From: Hydrogenophaga palleronii_A
Lineage (GTDB): Bacteria > Pseudomonadota > Gammaproteobacteria > Burkholderiales > Burkholderiaceae_C
NCBI RefSeq assembly: GCF_031457455.1
Contig: NZ_JAVDWU010000002.1
Span: 248,001 to 312,000 of the forward strand
DNA: 64,000 nt
Direction: 5' to 3'
Shown here one piece after another: positions 1-7,905 of this stretch (position 1 is the stretch's first letter; each line of letters starts with the position of its first letter). The position numbers and the translations under genes are program-made. Under the pieces are notes generated by a model. It ran no database searches and had not been told where the DNA came from. It was given only the letters and a program-made list of their open reading frames with translations.

Positions 1-482
1 GCCCGGCCAATGCCACCTTGCTGCTCAGTGGCACCGGTGGTTATGGTTTCCTGGCCACGGTGGAAAACCTGGTCTCGCGCCAGAAGGCTGGTAAGGCCTT
101 CATCAGCGTGGGCGAGGGCGAAACCATCTGCGCTCCTTCGCATGTGGCCAACACCTCGGGCAGCCAACCGCTGGTACCTGCCACGCACGTGGCCTGCGCC
201 TCGACTGGCGGCCGCATCCTCACCTTCGAAATCGGTGAACTCAAGGCGATGGAGAAGGGTGGTCGAGGCCTCATGCTGCTCGATCTCGACGCCAAGGACA
301 CCCTGGCCGGTGCAGCGGCCTACACCCGCAGCGTGAAGATCGCAGGCATTGGCCGAGGCGGCAAGGATCGCGACGAAACGCTGGAAATCCGAAGCTTGAA
401 CAACGCACGCGCAGCCCGGGCTCGCAAGGGCAAGGCGGCCGACCTGGGCTTCAAGCCCACGCGCATCACGCGGGTGGAATGA
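1..482 (+). CDS. parC: DNA topoisomerase IV subunit A, C-terminal part (partial)
   Basis: The frame is open from the left edge, so only the C-terminal ~160 residues are seen. They contain GYGFLATVENLVSRQKAGKA and later VACASTGGRILTFEI, which match beta-propeller (DNA-wrapping) blades of the ParC C-terminal domain. ParC with ParE makes topoisomerase IV, which decatenates daughter chromosomes. A complete gyrA lies elsewhere in the window (27715-30357), so this second type IIA subunit is best read as parC, not gyrA. The stop (TGA, 480-482) overlaps the ATG of the next small ORF. The catalytic half lies outside the window. Confidence 0.85.
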   Translation, partial: PANATLLLSGTGGYGFLATVENLVSRQKAGKAFISVGEGETICAPSHVANTSGSQPLVPATHVACASTGGRILTFEIGELKAMEKGGRGLMLLDLDAKDTLAGAAAYTRSVKIAGIGRGGKDRDETLEIRSLNNARAARARKGKAADLGFKPTRITRVE

Positions 483-661
483 TGGACATCAGCCTTGCCG
501 GTGTGGTGGTGGCGGCAGCCTGCGCCGCCATTGCCTTCGGGATTGCGCGAGCGATTGCGGCCGCGATGAGAAGGCGTCGGCAGGCCCGCGAAGACGCGAA
601 CGCACAGACCCGGCAAAGTCGCCAGGTGCGGCGTGCACTGGCCCGCAAGCACCGGCGCTGA
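479..661 (+). CDS. Small single-helix membrane protein, hypothetical
   Basis: A 60-residue ORF whose ATG overlaps the parC stop (ATGA), which suggests translational coupling. An in-frame second ATG at 482 is an alternative start. Residues about 4-28 form one Ala/Val/Ile-rich transmembrane helix. The rest is very basic (RRRRQAREDANAQTRQSRQV) and would face the cytoplasm by the positive-inside rule. No family is recognised. It could be a real coupled gene or a fortuitous ORF. Confidence 0.4.
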   Translation: MMDISLAGVVVAAACAAIAFGIARAIAAAMRRRRQAREDANAQTRQSRQVRRALARKHRR

Positions 662-765
662 ACATCTGGCTGGCCGCTGTGTGCCAGCGCGGCACGATGC
701 TGTCTGCGATGGGGAACAACTGGAACTGGCAGCACCATTCGCCCGGATTGGGGTGGCACCTCTAG

Positions 766-788
766 TTTTTGCTGCGGCGCAGCAAAAA
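766..788. promoter_or_regulatory. PhaR-like operator palindrome upstream of the phasin gene
   Basis: A 23-bp palindrome with two 11-bp arms and one central base: T5, then GCTGC-G-GCGCAGC, then A5. It contains CTGC-N3-GCAG, the form described for PhaR repressors that sense polyhydroxybutyrate and control phasin genes. It sits just before the predicted -35 at 792. Its place directly ahead of a phasin gene supports this reading. No phaR gene is in the window. Confidence 0.6.
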
Positions 789-791
789 TAC

Positions 792-819
792 TTGCATTGC
801 GCTGAATTCGCCCTAGAAT
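792..819 (+). promoter_or_regulatory. Sigma-70-type promoter of the phasin gene
   Basis: TTGCAT (792-797), a 16-bp spacer, then TAGAAT (814-819). It lies about 90 bp ahead of the phasin start, immediately after the PhaR-like palindrome. A second TGC-rich partial inverted repeat (around 827-840) covers the expected transcription start. Confidence 0.55.
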
Positions 820-908
820 CGACCCCATGCTGCACTGCAACATAAATTGACTTGTCGATTTGTGTTCCACGGTGCCCCGTCCATCCTCTCCACCTTAAGG
901 AAATCGAA

Positions 909-1454
909 ATGAACAACCCCGCAGAACACATCATGGCCACCAACAAAGCCAACCTGGAAGCCCTGGAAGGTGCCGCCAAGAAGGCCTACACCGGCGTCGA
1001 AAAGCTCGTGGAACTCAACATGGCCGCTTCCAAGGCTGCTCTGGGCGAGTCCTTCAGCTTTGCTCAAGCGGTGATGTCTGCCAAGTCGCCGCAGGAATTC
1101 ATGTCTGTCCAGGCCGCTTTCTTCCAGCCTCTGGCAGAGAAGTCTGCAGCTTACTTCCAGCACGTGCAAAGCATCGCCACCGAAGGCAGCGCTGATTTCA
1201 CCCAGCAGATCGAAGCCCAACTGGCCGATGCGCAAAAAGCGATTGGCGCCTCCGTGGACCAGATGGTCAAGAGCGCACCCGCTGGCTCAGAAGCCGCCAT
1301 GGCGGCTTTCCAGAGCGCATTGAGCAACAGCCAGAAGGCGATCGAGTCTGCTCAAGCCACCATCAAGAAGGCTTCTGCCACCGCGCAAGCCAACTTCGCA
1401 ACGGCTTCCAAGCAAGCCACCGATATGGCAAAGAAGGCTTCCAAAGCCGCTTGA
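909..1454 (+). CDS. phaP: Phasin family protein (PHB granule-associated)
   Basis: The 181-residue protein is rich in Ala, Lys and Gln and lacks a signal peptide. It is predicted to be almost wholly amphipathic helix (FAQAVMSAKSPQEFMSVQAAF and a long C-terminal KKASATAQANF region), which is typical of PhaP proteins that coat polyhydroxyalkanoate granules. Its size matches the family (about 180-190 aa). The ATG at 909 was chosen because AAGGA (897-901) lies 7 bases upstream. An in-frame ATG at 852 lacks such a site. The gene stands alone between its own promoter, with a PhaR-like operator, and a strong terminator, as expected for an abundant granule protein. Confidence 0.85.
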   Translation: MNNPAEHIMATNKANLEALEGAAKKAYTGVEKLVELNMAASKAALGESFSFAQAVMSAKSPQEFMSVQAAFFQPLAEKSAAYFQHVQSIATEGSADFTQQIEAQLADAQKAIGASVDQMVKSAPAGSEAAMAAFQSALSNSQKAIESAQATIKKASATAQANFATASKQATDMAKKASKAA

Positions 1455-1501
1455 GCCAGGTCTGGCGGGTCAGCGGCCCGCCAACTTGCTCAGCAAAAAA
1501 G

Positions 1502-1530
1502 AGAGGCTCCTTCGGGAGCCTCTTTTTTTT
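1502..1530 (+). terminator. Rho-independent terminator after the phasin gene
   Basis: Perfect 9-bp stem AGAGGCTCC / GGAGCCTCT closed by a TTCG tetraloop and followed by a run of eight T. Confidence 0.9.
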
Positions 1531-1653
1531 GTGGCCTTTTTCACATGGCCGGGCTCATCTCACCGCGCGCGGGCAAGCCGGTACGAACAGGCCGGGTGCC
1601 ATTTCGATCCTGCTCGTTCATGCCCGTGGTCAAAGGCGCAGGCATGGTGCCTG

Positions 1654-2007
1654 TCAAGTTGCACGCCTGCGTGGTGACAACCAGCCCATGGTCGTGTACG
1701 TCAGCACAACGGTGGCCACCAGGCCGACCCCGTAAACCAGCGCAATCAGGAACCAGTCTGCCGGACCGCCCGCGTCGGTGAAGCCCGACGACGAAACCTT
1801 GGCCATGATGAACAGCGCCACGACACCGCCGAGAAGGCCCAGCACTTCGGCCTGAATCAGGCGGCGCGACACCACTTGGCGTTCGTGCACCAGCAGCGCC
1901 AGGAATGCCGCCAGGCACAACACACCGGCGATCAACATCAGCCACAGCCAGAAGCCGAGCATTTCCTGAAACACCGACAGAAATACCAGAGGATCGAGTT
2001 CTTTCAC
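1654..2007 (-). CDS. Small four-helix membrane protein (possibly DUF5368)
   Basis: A 117-residue protein with about three to four hydrophobic helices (LGFWLWLMLIAGVLCLAAFLAL, VLGLLGGVVALFIMAKVSS, WFLIALVYGVGLVATVVLTY). A GTG start at 2007 follows an AGGAG site on the minus strand. It lies 19 bases downstream of the flavoprotein gene and is probably its co-transcribed partner. From memory it resembles DUF5368 proteins, which travel with such oxidoreductases, but I could not check this. One possibility is a membrane anchor or quinone-side partner for the exported flavoprotein; that is inference only. Confidence 0.65.
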   Translation of the reverse strand: MKELDPLVFLSVFQEMLGFWLWLMLIAGVLCLAAFLALLVHERQVVSRRLIQAEVLGLLGGVVALFIMAKVSSSGFTDAGGPADWFLIALVYGVGLVATVVLTYTTMGWLSPRRRAT

Positions 2008-2026
2008 GGTCGTTCTCCTAAAAGGG

Positions 2027-3367
2027 TCAGGCGTTGCCGCGCAACATGCTGATGTAGGTGGGCTTGAGGGCCATGGTCTTCATGACCCAGCTGATCCACA
2101 GCTCCTCCAGGGGCGCGATCACGCTAGGGAAAGACATGATCAGGTTGTCCTTGTAGTCGAACTCGATCAGCATGGCCTGGCCCAGGCGGGTGATCAGCGG
2201 GCACGAGGTATAGCCGTTGTAGACCTCGGTGGAGGGCTTGCCTGAAATGTCCCCGAGGAGGTGCGATATCGCCACCGGAACCTGCCACTTCACACTGGCT
2301 GCTGTCTTTCCCTTGGGTACGCCGGCGATGTCACCAACGCCGAACACGTTGGGATAGCGCTTGTGCCGCAGCGTCTCGCGGTCGACTTCAACCCAGCCGT
2401 CGGCTGCAAACGGGCCTTCGGTCCAGGGCAGGGGGCTGTTGCGCACCACTTCAGGCGCTCGCATGGGTGGCACAACATTGATGAAGTCGTAGTTCTGCTC
2501 GACCGAACCCGCAGGGGTCTTGTAAGTGGCGATGCGCTTGTCCAAGTCGATGGCTTGCAGCACATGTTCGTGGTTGACCTTCACGCCCCGGTCCTGGAAC
2601 AGCATGCGCACCTTTTCGGCGACGATCGGGACACCGAACAGGCTCTTGCTCTGCGCCATGTAGATCATCTCTGCCTTGCTCCGGTTGCCGCGGCGGCGCA
2701 GGTAGTCGTCTGTGACAAAGGTGTACTTGAGCGGTGCGCCAGCGCACTTCATTTCACCGGCAGGCCGGCCAAAAAGGCCAATGCCCCCCTTGTCGGCGAA
2801 CCCGGACATGGCCTTCCATGTGGCGGACGCGCCCTCTGGGCTGTGGTAGATGCTGCCCATGCCGTTCTGGCCAATGCGCGTGGTGTCCATGCCTTCGATG
2901 CCTGCGTAGTGCAGCTCCAGCCCGGTGGCCAGGATCAGGAAGTCGTAGGCGATCGTCTTGCCGCTTTCCGTGGTGATCTTGTTGCTATCGGGGTCGATTT
3001 CGGCCACCTTCTCCGCCACCCACTCGACCCCTGCGGGGATGTAGCTGCCAGTGCTGGACACAACGTAATCCTGAGGCTTGATGCCCGAGGCCACCAAGGT
3101 GAAGCCAGGCTGGTAGTAGTGCGCCTTGCGCCCATCGATGACGGTGATGGAGGCGCCGTCGAGGGCGGCCGCCAGGCGGGAGGCTACTGCCAGGCCAGCA
3201 GCACCGCCGCCGGCGATCACGATGCGGGCGCTGCTCTTCATGCTGCTGGCACGCGCCTTTGTGCTGGTCTGCGCAAGCGTCGCTGCCAGCGGCAGGGCGC
3301 CCAGGCCGACAAGAAAGCGGCGGCGTGCAGCTTCCACCCGGTGATCTGATGCCTGGAAATCGGCCAT
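2027..3367 (-). CDS. Tat-exported sulfide:quinone oxidoreductase-like FAD protein
   Basis: A 446-residue flavoprotein. The N-terminus has a twin-arginine signal (RRRFLVGLGALPLAATLA, residues 15-32), followed by an FAD-binding GGGAAGLAVASRLA Rossmann motif near residue 53. A second nucleotide motif VFGVGDIAGVP lies near 341. Both cysteines expected of sulfide:quinone oxidoreductases are present: Cys208 in MKCAGAP and Cys389 in TSCPLIT. This supports sulfide or persulfide oxidation to quinone, probably on the periplasmic side. The ATG at 3367 follows AGGAG; an earlier in-frame start at 3427 would hide the Tat signal. It heads a two-gene unit with the small membrane protein and is divergent from an NsrR-like regulator. 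The exact substrate is not proved. Confidence 0.8.
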   Translation of the reverse strand: MADFQASDHRVEAARRRFLVGLGALPLAATLAQTSTKARASSMKSSARIVIAGGGAAGLAVASRLAAALDGASITVIDGRKAHYYQPGFTLVASGIKPQDYVVSSTGSYIPAGVEWVAEKVAEIDPDSNKITTESGKTIAYDFLILATGLELHYAGIEGMDTTRIGQNGMGSIYHSPEGASATWKAMSGFADKGGIGLFGRPAGEMKCAGAPLKYTFVTDDYLRRRGNRSKAEMIYMAQSKSLFGVPIVAEKVRMLFQDRGVKVNHEHVLQAIDLDKRIATYKTPAGSVEQNYDFINVVPPMRAPEVVRNSPLPWTEGPFAADGWVEVDRETLRHKRYPNVFGVGDIAGVPKGKTAASVKWQVPVAISHLLGDISGKPSTEVYNGYTSCPLITRLGQAMLIEFDYKDNLIMSFPSVIAPLEELWISWVMKTMALKPTYISMLRGNA

Positions 3368-3595
3368 GAATGTCTCCTGTTGGTGAACGTTTCCCGGGCT
3401 GGTGTTATATACCCCTGGGAGTGTCAAATGTAGACTTCACCAACGCACACGACGTTGATTTTTGTCAATTCGAGGGTTCACGCCCTTCATCGAAAATCGT
3501 TTCTGCCGGAGCGGCTTCGGTGCCCGGTTTCTTGGGGCAAGCACATTGACGCTACAGTCATGGATTCAACCGCTCTCAACCCCGGGCAAGGACTC

Positions 3596-4168
3596 ATGCG
3601 ACTCACTCAATGGACCGACTACAGCCTGCGGGTGCTGATGTATTGCGCCGCCTGCGAAGGGCGTGAACATCCGCCCACGGTGAGCGAGATCGCGGAGGCG
3701 CATGGCATTTCCCGCAGCCACCTCACCAAGATCGTCATGATCCTGGCGTCGTTCGGCTGGCTGGCCACCACGCGGGGTCGGGGTGGTGGCCTGCGTTTGC
3801 TCAAGCCGGCCCGGGATCTGACGCTGGGCGAGATCGTGCGCCAGACCGAAACCGACATGACCCTGGTGGAATGTTTTGATCGCAAGACCAACACCTGCCG
3901 CCTGGATGGCTATTGCAGGCTCAAGGACGCCTTGTACAAGGCGACAAAGGGGTTTTTTGACGTGCTTGATGGCATCACGCTGGCCGATCTGCTGGCTCCC
4001 GTGTCGTTGGCCAAGGCACAGGCAGGGCAGCTGCCGCACCTGATTCCGATCCAGATGGCTTCGCTGAATATGCGGAAGAAGGGGGCGGCCCCGGGTGCCA
4101 AGGCCGAACCCACGCACGTGCCTGCGGCCAAGCGCAAGCCGGCGAAAAAACCCACCAACACCGACTGA
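3596..4168 (+). CDS. nsrR: Rrf2-family regulator, NsrR-like
   Basis: A 190-residue protein. The N-terminal winged helix (MRLTQWTDYSLRVLMYC; SEIAEAHGISRSHLTKIV) is typical of Rrf2 repressors. Three cysteines, Cys93, Cys101 and Cys107 (ECFDRKTNTC, YCRLK), occupy the iron-sulfur ligand region, and Asp8 matches the fourth ligand of NsrR. NsrR proteins lose DNA binding when nitric oxide attacks the cluster. The C-terminal tail after residue about 155 is Lys/Ala/Pro-rich. The ATG at 3596 gives the family N-terminus; ATG 3560 is the alternative. It is divergent from the sulfide:quinone-reductase-like gene, its likely target. The NsrR assignment against other Rrf2 types is moderately secure. Confidence 0.7.
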   Translation: MRLTQWTDYSLRVLMYCAACEGREHPPTVSEIAEAHGISRSHLTKIVMILASFGWLATTRGRGGGLRLLKPARDLTLGEIVRQTETDMTLVECFDRKTNTCRLDGYCRLKDALYKATKGFFDVLDGITLADLLAPVSLAKAQAGQLPHLIPIQMASLNMRKKGAAPGAKAEPTHVPAAKRKPAKKPTNTD

Positions 4169-4197
4169 CGTGAGGGTCTCGGGAAATTCGTCATGCG

Positions 4198-4260
4198 CGG
4201 ACTATATGTCCGAATTAATTCATTAAAAATGAATGTTTGTGTGCGCTTGACTTGCATCAA
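4198..4260. promoter_or_regulatory. Orphan regulatory cluster with an FNR/DNR-type box
   Basis: Between two convergent genes there are three signals: a hairpin CGGAC-TATAT-GTCCG (4198-4212), an AT-rich inverted repeat ATTCATT-AAA-AATGAAT (4218-4234), and TTGAC-TTGC-ATCAA (4247-4260). The last fits the FNR/Dnr family box TTGAY-N4-RTCAA. No gene starts next to them, so they could be the remains of a lost anaerobic or NO-responsive promoter, or could drive a short RNA. Confidence 0.4.
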
Positions 4261-4304
4261 GAAAATTGACCAACTGGCCGTCAGTGTCCGGGGGGGGCAG
4301 CCGC

Positions 4305-4691
4305 TCAGAACAACCAGCGTTGCGCCGACTTCATGCCGGCCAGCGTCAACGCCAGAGAGCCGAACAGGTGCAGGCTCGCGGTACCGGTGGCAAGCAACCA
4401 GCGGCCGTGCTGCAGCATGCCCACCACCTCCACCGAGAAGGTGGAAAACGTGGTCAGCGCACCCAGACAGCCAGTCACGATGGCGAGGCGCCAGGCCGGG
4501 TCGAGCTGTGTCTGGTTCTGGAAGTACACGACTGCCATGCCCACCAGATAGGCCCCGATCCAGTTCGCTGCCAGGGTGCCCCAGGGCAACAATGCAGTAC
4601 CGTGGTTCAGCCACAGACCCAGACGCCACCGGGCGAGGGCGCCGACGCAGGCACCCAGGCAAATGGCAAGCACGCTGGGCAAAGTGTTCAT
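4305..4691 (-). CDS. crcB: Fluoride channel CrcB/Fluc
   Basis: A 128-residue, four-helix membrane protein with the family signatures GACVGALARW near the N-terminus, NWIGAYLVG in the second helix and GALTTFSTFSVE in the third. In Fluc channels the Asn and the Phe/Ser/Thr-rich stretch line the double-barrelled fluoride pore. Two subunits pack antiparallel in the inner membrane and export toxic fluoride. The ATG at 4691 gives the usual length. No fluoride riboswitch was recognised upstream. It lies 100 bases downstream of rdgC on the same strand. Confidence 0.9.
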   Translation of the reverse strand: MNTLPSVLAICLGACVGALARWRLGLWLNHGTALLPWGTLAANWIGAYLVGMAVVYFQNQTQLDPAWRLAIVTGCLGALTTFSTFSVEVVGMLQHGRWLLATGTASLHLFGSLALTLAGMKSAQRWLF

Positions 4692-4791
4692 TGCATCGCG
4701 GTTGGGTTTTCCGTGCGCCCGCAACCTGTCGAGAGCTCGTCAGGATGTGGCGGCGTGGCTGTTCCAGGTCCGGCCCGCACGGTCATGACGC

Positions 4792-5823
4792 TCAAAACGG
4801 AGGGCCTTCCTCGTCTGCCTCAGCGGTGACAGGCTCCTGTGTCATGGTTGCAGTGGCGAGCGAAGCCTCGTTGCCAACGCTGGTTGCGCTTGCGCTTGCG
4901 GTAGCCGCATCGAAGGTCTGTTCGCCACCCAGCGCCTCGACCAGTTCGGGAATCAGCTTCTGCAATTCGCCAGTGGAGAGCGCCACGTCGGTGTCGAAGC
5001 CGCTTTCATCGTCGTTGGCACGGTCGTCGAATACACCCTCCAGGAAGGCCAGCTTCTTGAGCTGTAGGGATTCGGTGAGCATAAAACCGATGCGGCCTTC
5101 CCAGCTCATGGCCAGGCGGGTGGGCAGCTTGCCTTCTACGATGTGCTTGCGCACCTCGTCGGTGGCGAGGTTGTGCCGAGTGAACTTCACGACCGACTTT
5201 TCTTCGTCGCCCGACTTGAGTTCACACTCGCGCTCGACAGCGAAGCCGCCGGGCACGGCGCCTTCGTCCGGGTCGGTGGAGGTGGCCGACAGCCACTGCG
5301 TCATTGCGGTTTGTGGCGTGACCTGGGTTTGAAGCAAGGTGATGGTCAGGCCGTCAAAGACCCGCACCAGTGCCGTCACCACTTCGTCGAGCTTGCCCTG
5401 GCTGCTGGCGTCGGTGACCAGCCAGCCGTTCTGAAGGTCGATCCACACCCACACATTCATCTGCCGGGCAAAGGCCTGTGGCAGCAGGGCCAGCAAGGCG
5501 TCTTCACGCAGGGCCTTGGTTTCTTTCTTGCCAGGTTTGCGGCCTGTGGAAGCCTCGATCTGGTCAGCCGCCTCCTGGGCCTTTTCGCGCACCACCGAGC
5601 CCGGCACACCCTTGGTCTCGATTCTCAGCTTGAGGATGCGTTGACCCGCCACCGACTCCACCAGCGGGCCATGGTCTTCACCGCGTGGTTCAACCCAGCC
5701 CACGGACTTGTCCTGCGTGGCGCCGCAGGGCACGAACCGGGTGGTATCCAGCGCTGCTTCCATGGCCTCCAGAGAGGGGCTCCAGCCTGGGGCCAGGCGG
5801 TAAATCGTCACATTCTTGAACAC
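4792..5823 (-). CDS. rdgC: Recombination-associated protein RdgC
   Basis: A 343-residue protein that begins FKNVTIYRLAPGW and contains FVPCGATQDKSVGWV, as in RdgC, a ring-shaped dimer that coats double-stranded DNA and restrains RecA. Length is slightly above the E. coli protein (303 aa) because of a Glu/Ala/Thr-rich C-terminal extension (after about residue 300). The start is GTG at 5823, since the sequence right after it matches the family N-terminus. It is transcribed towards crcB. Confidence 0.9.
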   Translation of the reverse strand: MFKNVTIYRLAPGWSPSLEAMEAALDTTRFVPCGATQDKSVGWVEPRGEDHGPLVESVAGQRILKLRIETKGVPGSVVREKAQEAADQIEASTGRKPGKKETKALREDALLALLPQAFARQMNVWVWIDLQNGWLVTDASSQGKLDEVVTALVRVFDGLTITLLQTQVTPQTAMTQWLSATSTDPDEGAVPGGFAVERECELKSGDEEKSVVKFTRHNLATDEVRKHIVEGKLPTRLAMSWEGRIGFMLTESLQLKKLAFLEGVFDDRANDDESGFDTDVALSTGELQKLIPELVEALGGEQTFDAATASASATSVGNEASLATATMTQEPVTAEADEEGPPF

Positions 5824-5935
5824 GGAAATCCTTCTGACAACAACAAAGAGTGGCGCCCGCTTGGCGAGCGCAACCCGTCATCTTAGTGGGGCCGGGATGA
5901 GATGCTTCGGTGGTAAGCGCCGGAGCGCCAGACGG

Positions 5936-7231
5936 TCACATGCGGCCTGGCAGCCAGGTCGCGATCTGGGGGAACCACCACAGCAGGGCCAAGGCCAGCA
6001 CCATCAGGAAAAAGTAGGGAATGGTCACTTTGGCGATCCAGGTGATCTCGCGTTTTGTCATGCCTTGCAGCACGAACAGGTTGAAGCCCACCGGTGGCGT
6101 GATCTGTGCCATTTCCACCACGATGACCACGAAAACACCGAACCAGATCAGGTCAATGCCGGCGGCCGAAACGGTGGGCAGGATCACGCCCATGGTCAGC
6201 ACGATCATGGAAATGCCGTCGAGGAAGCAGCCGAGCAGCATGTAGAACAGCGCCAGCGCGATGATGAGCACCACCGGCGACAGGTTAAGTCCGGTGACGT
6301 ATTCGGCCAGATGCCTGGGCAGACCGATGTAGCCCATGGCCAGTGTCAGAAAGGCCGCGCCAGAGAGGATCAACGCGATCATGCAGTAGAGACGCGTGGC
6401 ACCCAGAAGTGAGTCGCGGAACGTGGCCCAGGTCAGGGAACCCTGTGCAGCCGACAGGACCAAGGCGCCCACCACGCCCACGGCCGCCGCTTCGGTGGCG
6501 GTGGCGATGCCGGTGTAGATGGTGCCGATGACACCGCCAATGAGCAGCACCACCGGGATCAGGTGCCGCGATTCGACGAGCTTCTGTGCCAGGGTCAGCC
6601 GCGTGTCGCTCAGGGGCACCTGGCTGGGGTTGAAGAGTGCCCACACCATGATGTATCCACTGAACAGCGCGCCCAGCAACAGGCCGGGAACGACGCCGGC
6701 CATGAACAGCTTGGCAATGGACACCTCAGCCGCCACGCCATAGACGATCATGATGATGGAAGGCGGAATGAGCAGGCCGAGCGTGCTGGCGCCCCCCAGC
6801 GAACCCACGATCTTGTCGGCAGGGTAGCCGCGCTTGGACAGTTCGGGAATGCTCATCTTGCCGATCGTGGCGCAGGTGGCTGCTGACGACCCCGAGACGG
6901 CAGCAAAAATGGTGCAGCCCAGGATGTTCGTGTGCAGCAGCCGGCCGGGCAGGGCGTTCACCCAGGGTGCCAGCCCCTTGAACATGCTTTCCGACAGTTT
7001 GGTGCGGAACAGGATTTCCCCCATCCACACGAACAGCGGCAGCGCGGTCAACGTCCAGCTGCTGGCCGAGCCCCAGATGGTGATGGCCATGGCATCGCCA
7101 GCGGGGCGGGGGGAGAACAGCTCCATGCCGATCCAGGCCACACCCGCGAGTGTGAGGCCGATCCAGACGCCGCTGCCCAGCAGGGCGAACAGCGAGACGA
7201 TGAGCAGCGTGGTGACGACGAACTCACTCAT
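5936..7231 (-). CDS. TRAP transporter large permease (DctM type), system 1
   Basis: A 431-residue, very hydrophobic protein with about 12 predicted helices. Family motifs include LFVWMGEILFRT, GCTIFAAVSGSSAATCATIG, LGLLIPPSIIMIVYG and AQITPPVGFNLFVLQG. It forms the ion-coupled translocation subunit for solute uptake with the small permease. The ATG at 7231 overlaps the small-permease stop by 8 bases. It is closely similar along its length to the permease at 12492-13784, so the two look like duplicates flanking the same LysR gene. Confidence 0.92.
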   Translation of the reverse strand: MSEFVVTTLLIVSLFALLGSGVWIGLTLAGVAWIGMELFSPRPAGDAMAITIWGSASSWTLTALPLFVWMGEILFRTKLSESMFKGLAPWVNALPGRLLHTNILGCTIFAAVSGSSAATCATIGKMSIPELSKRGYPADKIVGSLGGASTLGLLIPPSIIMIVYGVAAEVSIAKLFMAGVVPGLLLGALFSGYIMVWALFNPSQVPLSDTRLTLAQKLVESRHLIPVVLLIGGVIGTIYTGIATATEAAAVGVVGALVLSAAQGSLTWATFRDSLLGATRLYCMIALILSGAAFLTLAMGYIGLPRHLAEYVTGLNLSPVVLIIALALFYMLLGCFLDGISMIVLTMGVILPTVSAAGIDLIWFGVFVVIVVEMAQITPPVGFNLFVLQGMTKREITWIAKVTIPYFFLMVLALALLWWFPQIATWLPGRM

Positions 7232-7727
7232 GGCGGGTGCTCCCGGCATCATGGTGGCGGCGCTGCCGGAGTTCGAGCACCCATTCGTCGACGAAAGCTA
7301 TCAGTAACACCGTCGTGCCCACCCCCATCAGAATTTGCGGAATCCACAAGGGGGTGGCATCCGCTGCGGTGGAGATGTCGTGAAATTGATGCGACTGCCA
7401 GGCCAGCCGCCATGAATACACCGCGAGCAAGGCCGCCAGCAGCACCGCCACAGACAGCGACCAAAGCTCCAGACCACGGCGGGCTGAACCGGTGAGCTTG
7501 CCGATGATGAGAGTCACGCGAATGTGCTCGCCACTCTTGAGCGTGTGCGCCAGCGCAAGAAAACCAGCACCTGCCATGGCATAGCCTGCGTAGGCATCTG
7601 TGCCCGGCACATAGAACTGAAGCAGCCGACCGAAGATGGACAGCAGCACCATGACCAGCACACCGATCATGAACAGCGCGGCCAGCCAGGCCGAACCAAG
7701 GTAGAGTGCGTCGAGGATTTTTCGCAT
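7224..7727 (-). CDS. TRAP transporter small permease (DctQ type), system 1
   Basis: A 167-residue four-helix membrane protein. GTDAYAGYAMAGAGFLALAHTLKSGEHIRVTLI is the typical DctQ core with its conserved GEHIRV. The ATG at 7727 removes a non-homologous leader. It is translationally coupled to the large permease by an overlap. It lies 178 bases from the substrate-binding protein gene, with a G/C-rich repeat between them. Confidence 0.9.
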   Translation of the reverse strand: MRKILDALYLGSAWLAALFMIGVLVMVLLSIFGRLLQFYVPGTDAYAGYAMAGAGFLALAHTLKSGEHIRVTLIIGKLTGSARRGLELWSLSVAVLLAALLAVYSWRLAWQSHQFHDISTAADATPLWIPQILMGVGTTVLLIAFVDEWVLELRQRRHHDAGSTRHE

Positions 7728-7815
7728 GAGCAGATTGCGCGCCGAGAGGGCGGTGCGGTGCAAGAGATGGTGGTGCAAAGGGATGGGCCGGACCCAATGC
7801 GTTGCCGGCGCGCAA

Positions 7816-7905
7816 TGCCCCTTTCCAGAGACACCGAGGAACCGGCTCTGCCGGGCCTCTGGTATCGCCCCCTTGAGGGGGTAGCGCGAAGCGCTGCGGG
7901 GGTGT
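7816..7905. repeat. G/C-rich intergenic repeat, copy A
   Basis: The element contains two dyads, CCGGC-TCT-GCCGG and CCCCC-TTGA-GGGGG (7868-7881), and a GCGCGAAGCGC dyad. It shares a 24-bp core starting CTGGTATCGCCCCC with the copy at 18591-18690. It lies between the TRAP binding-protein and small-permease genes and could form a hairpin in the transcript that lowers downstream expression. Confidence 0.7.

Noticed and set aside
4692..4791. Fluoride riboswitch upstream of crcB
   Set aside because: The conserved crcB-motif elements (GGNGAUGG-like start and CUGAUG core) are not seen in the 100 bases before the gene.
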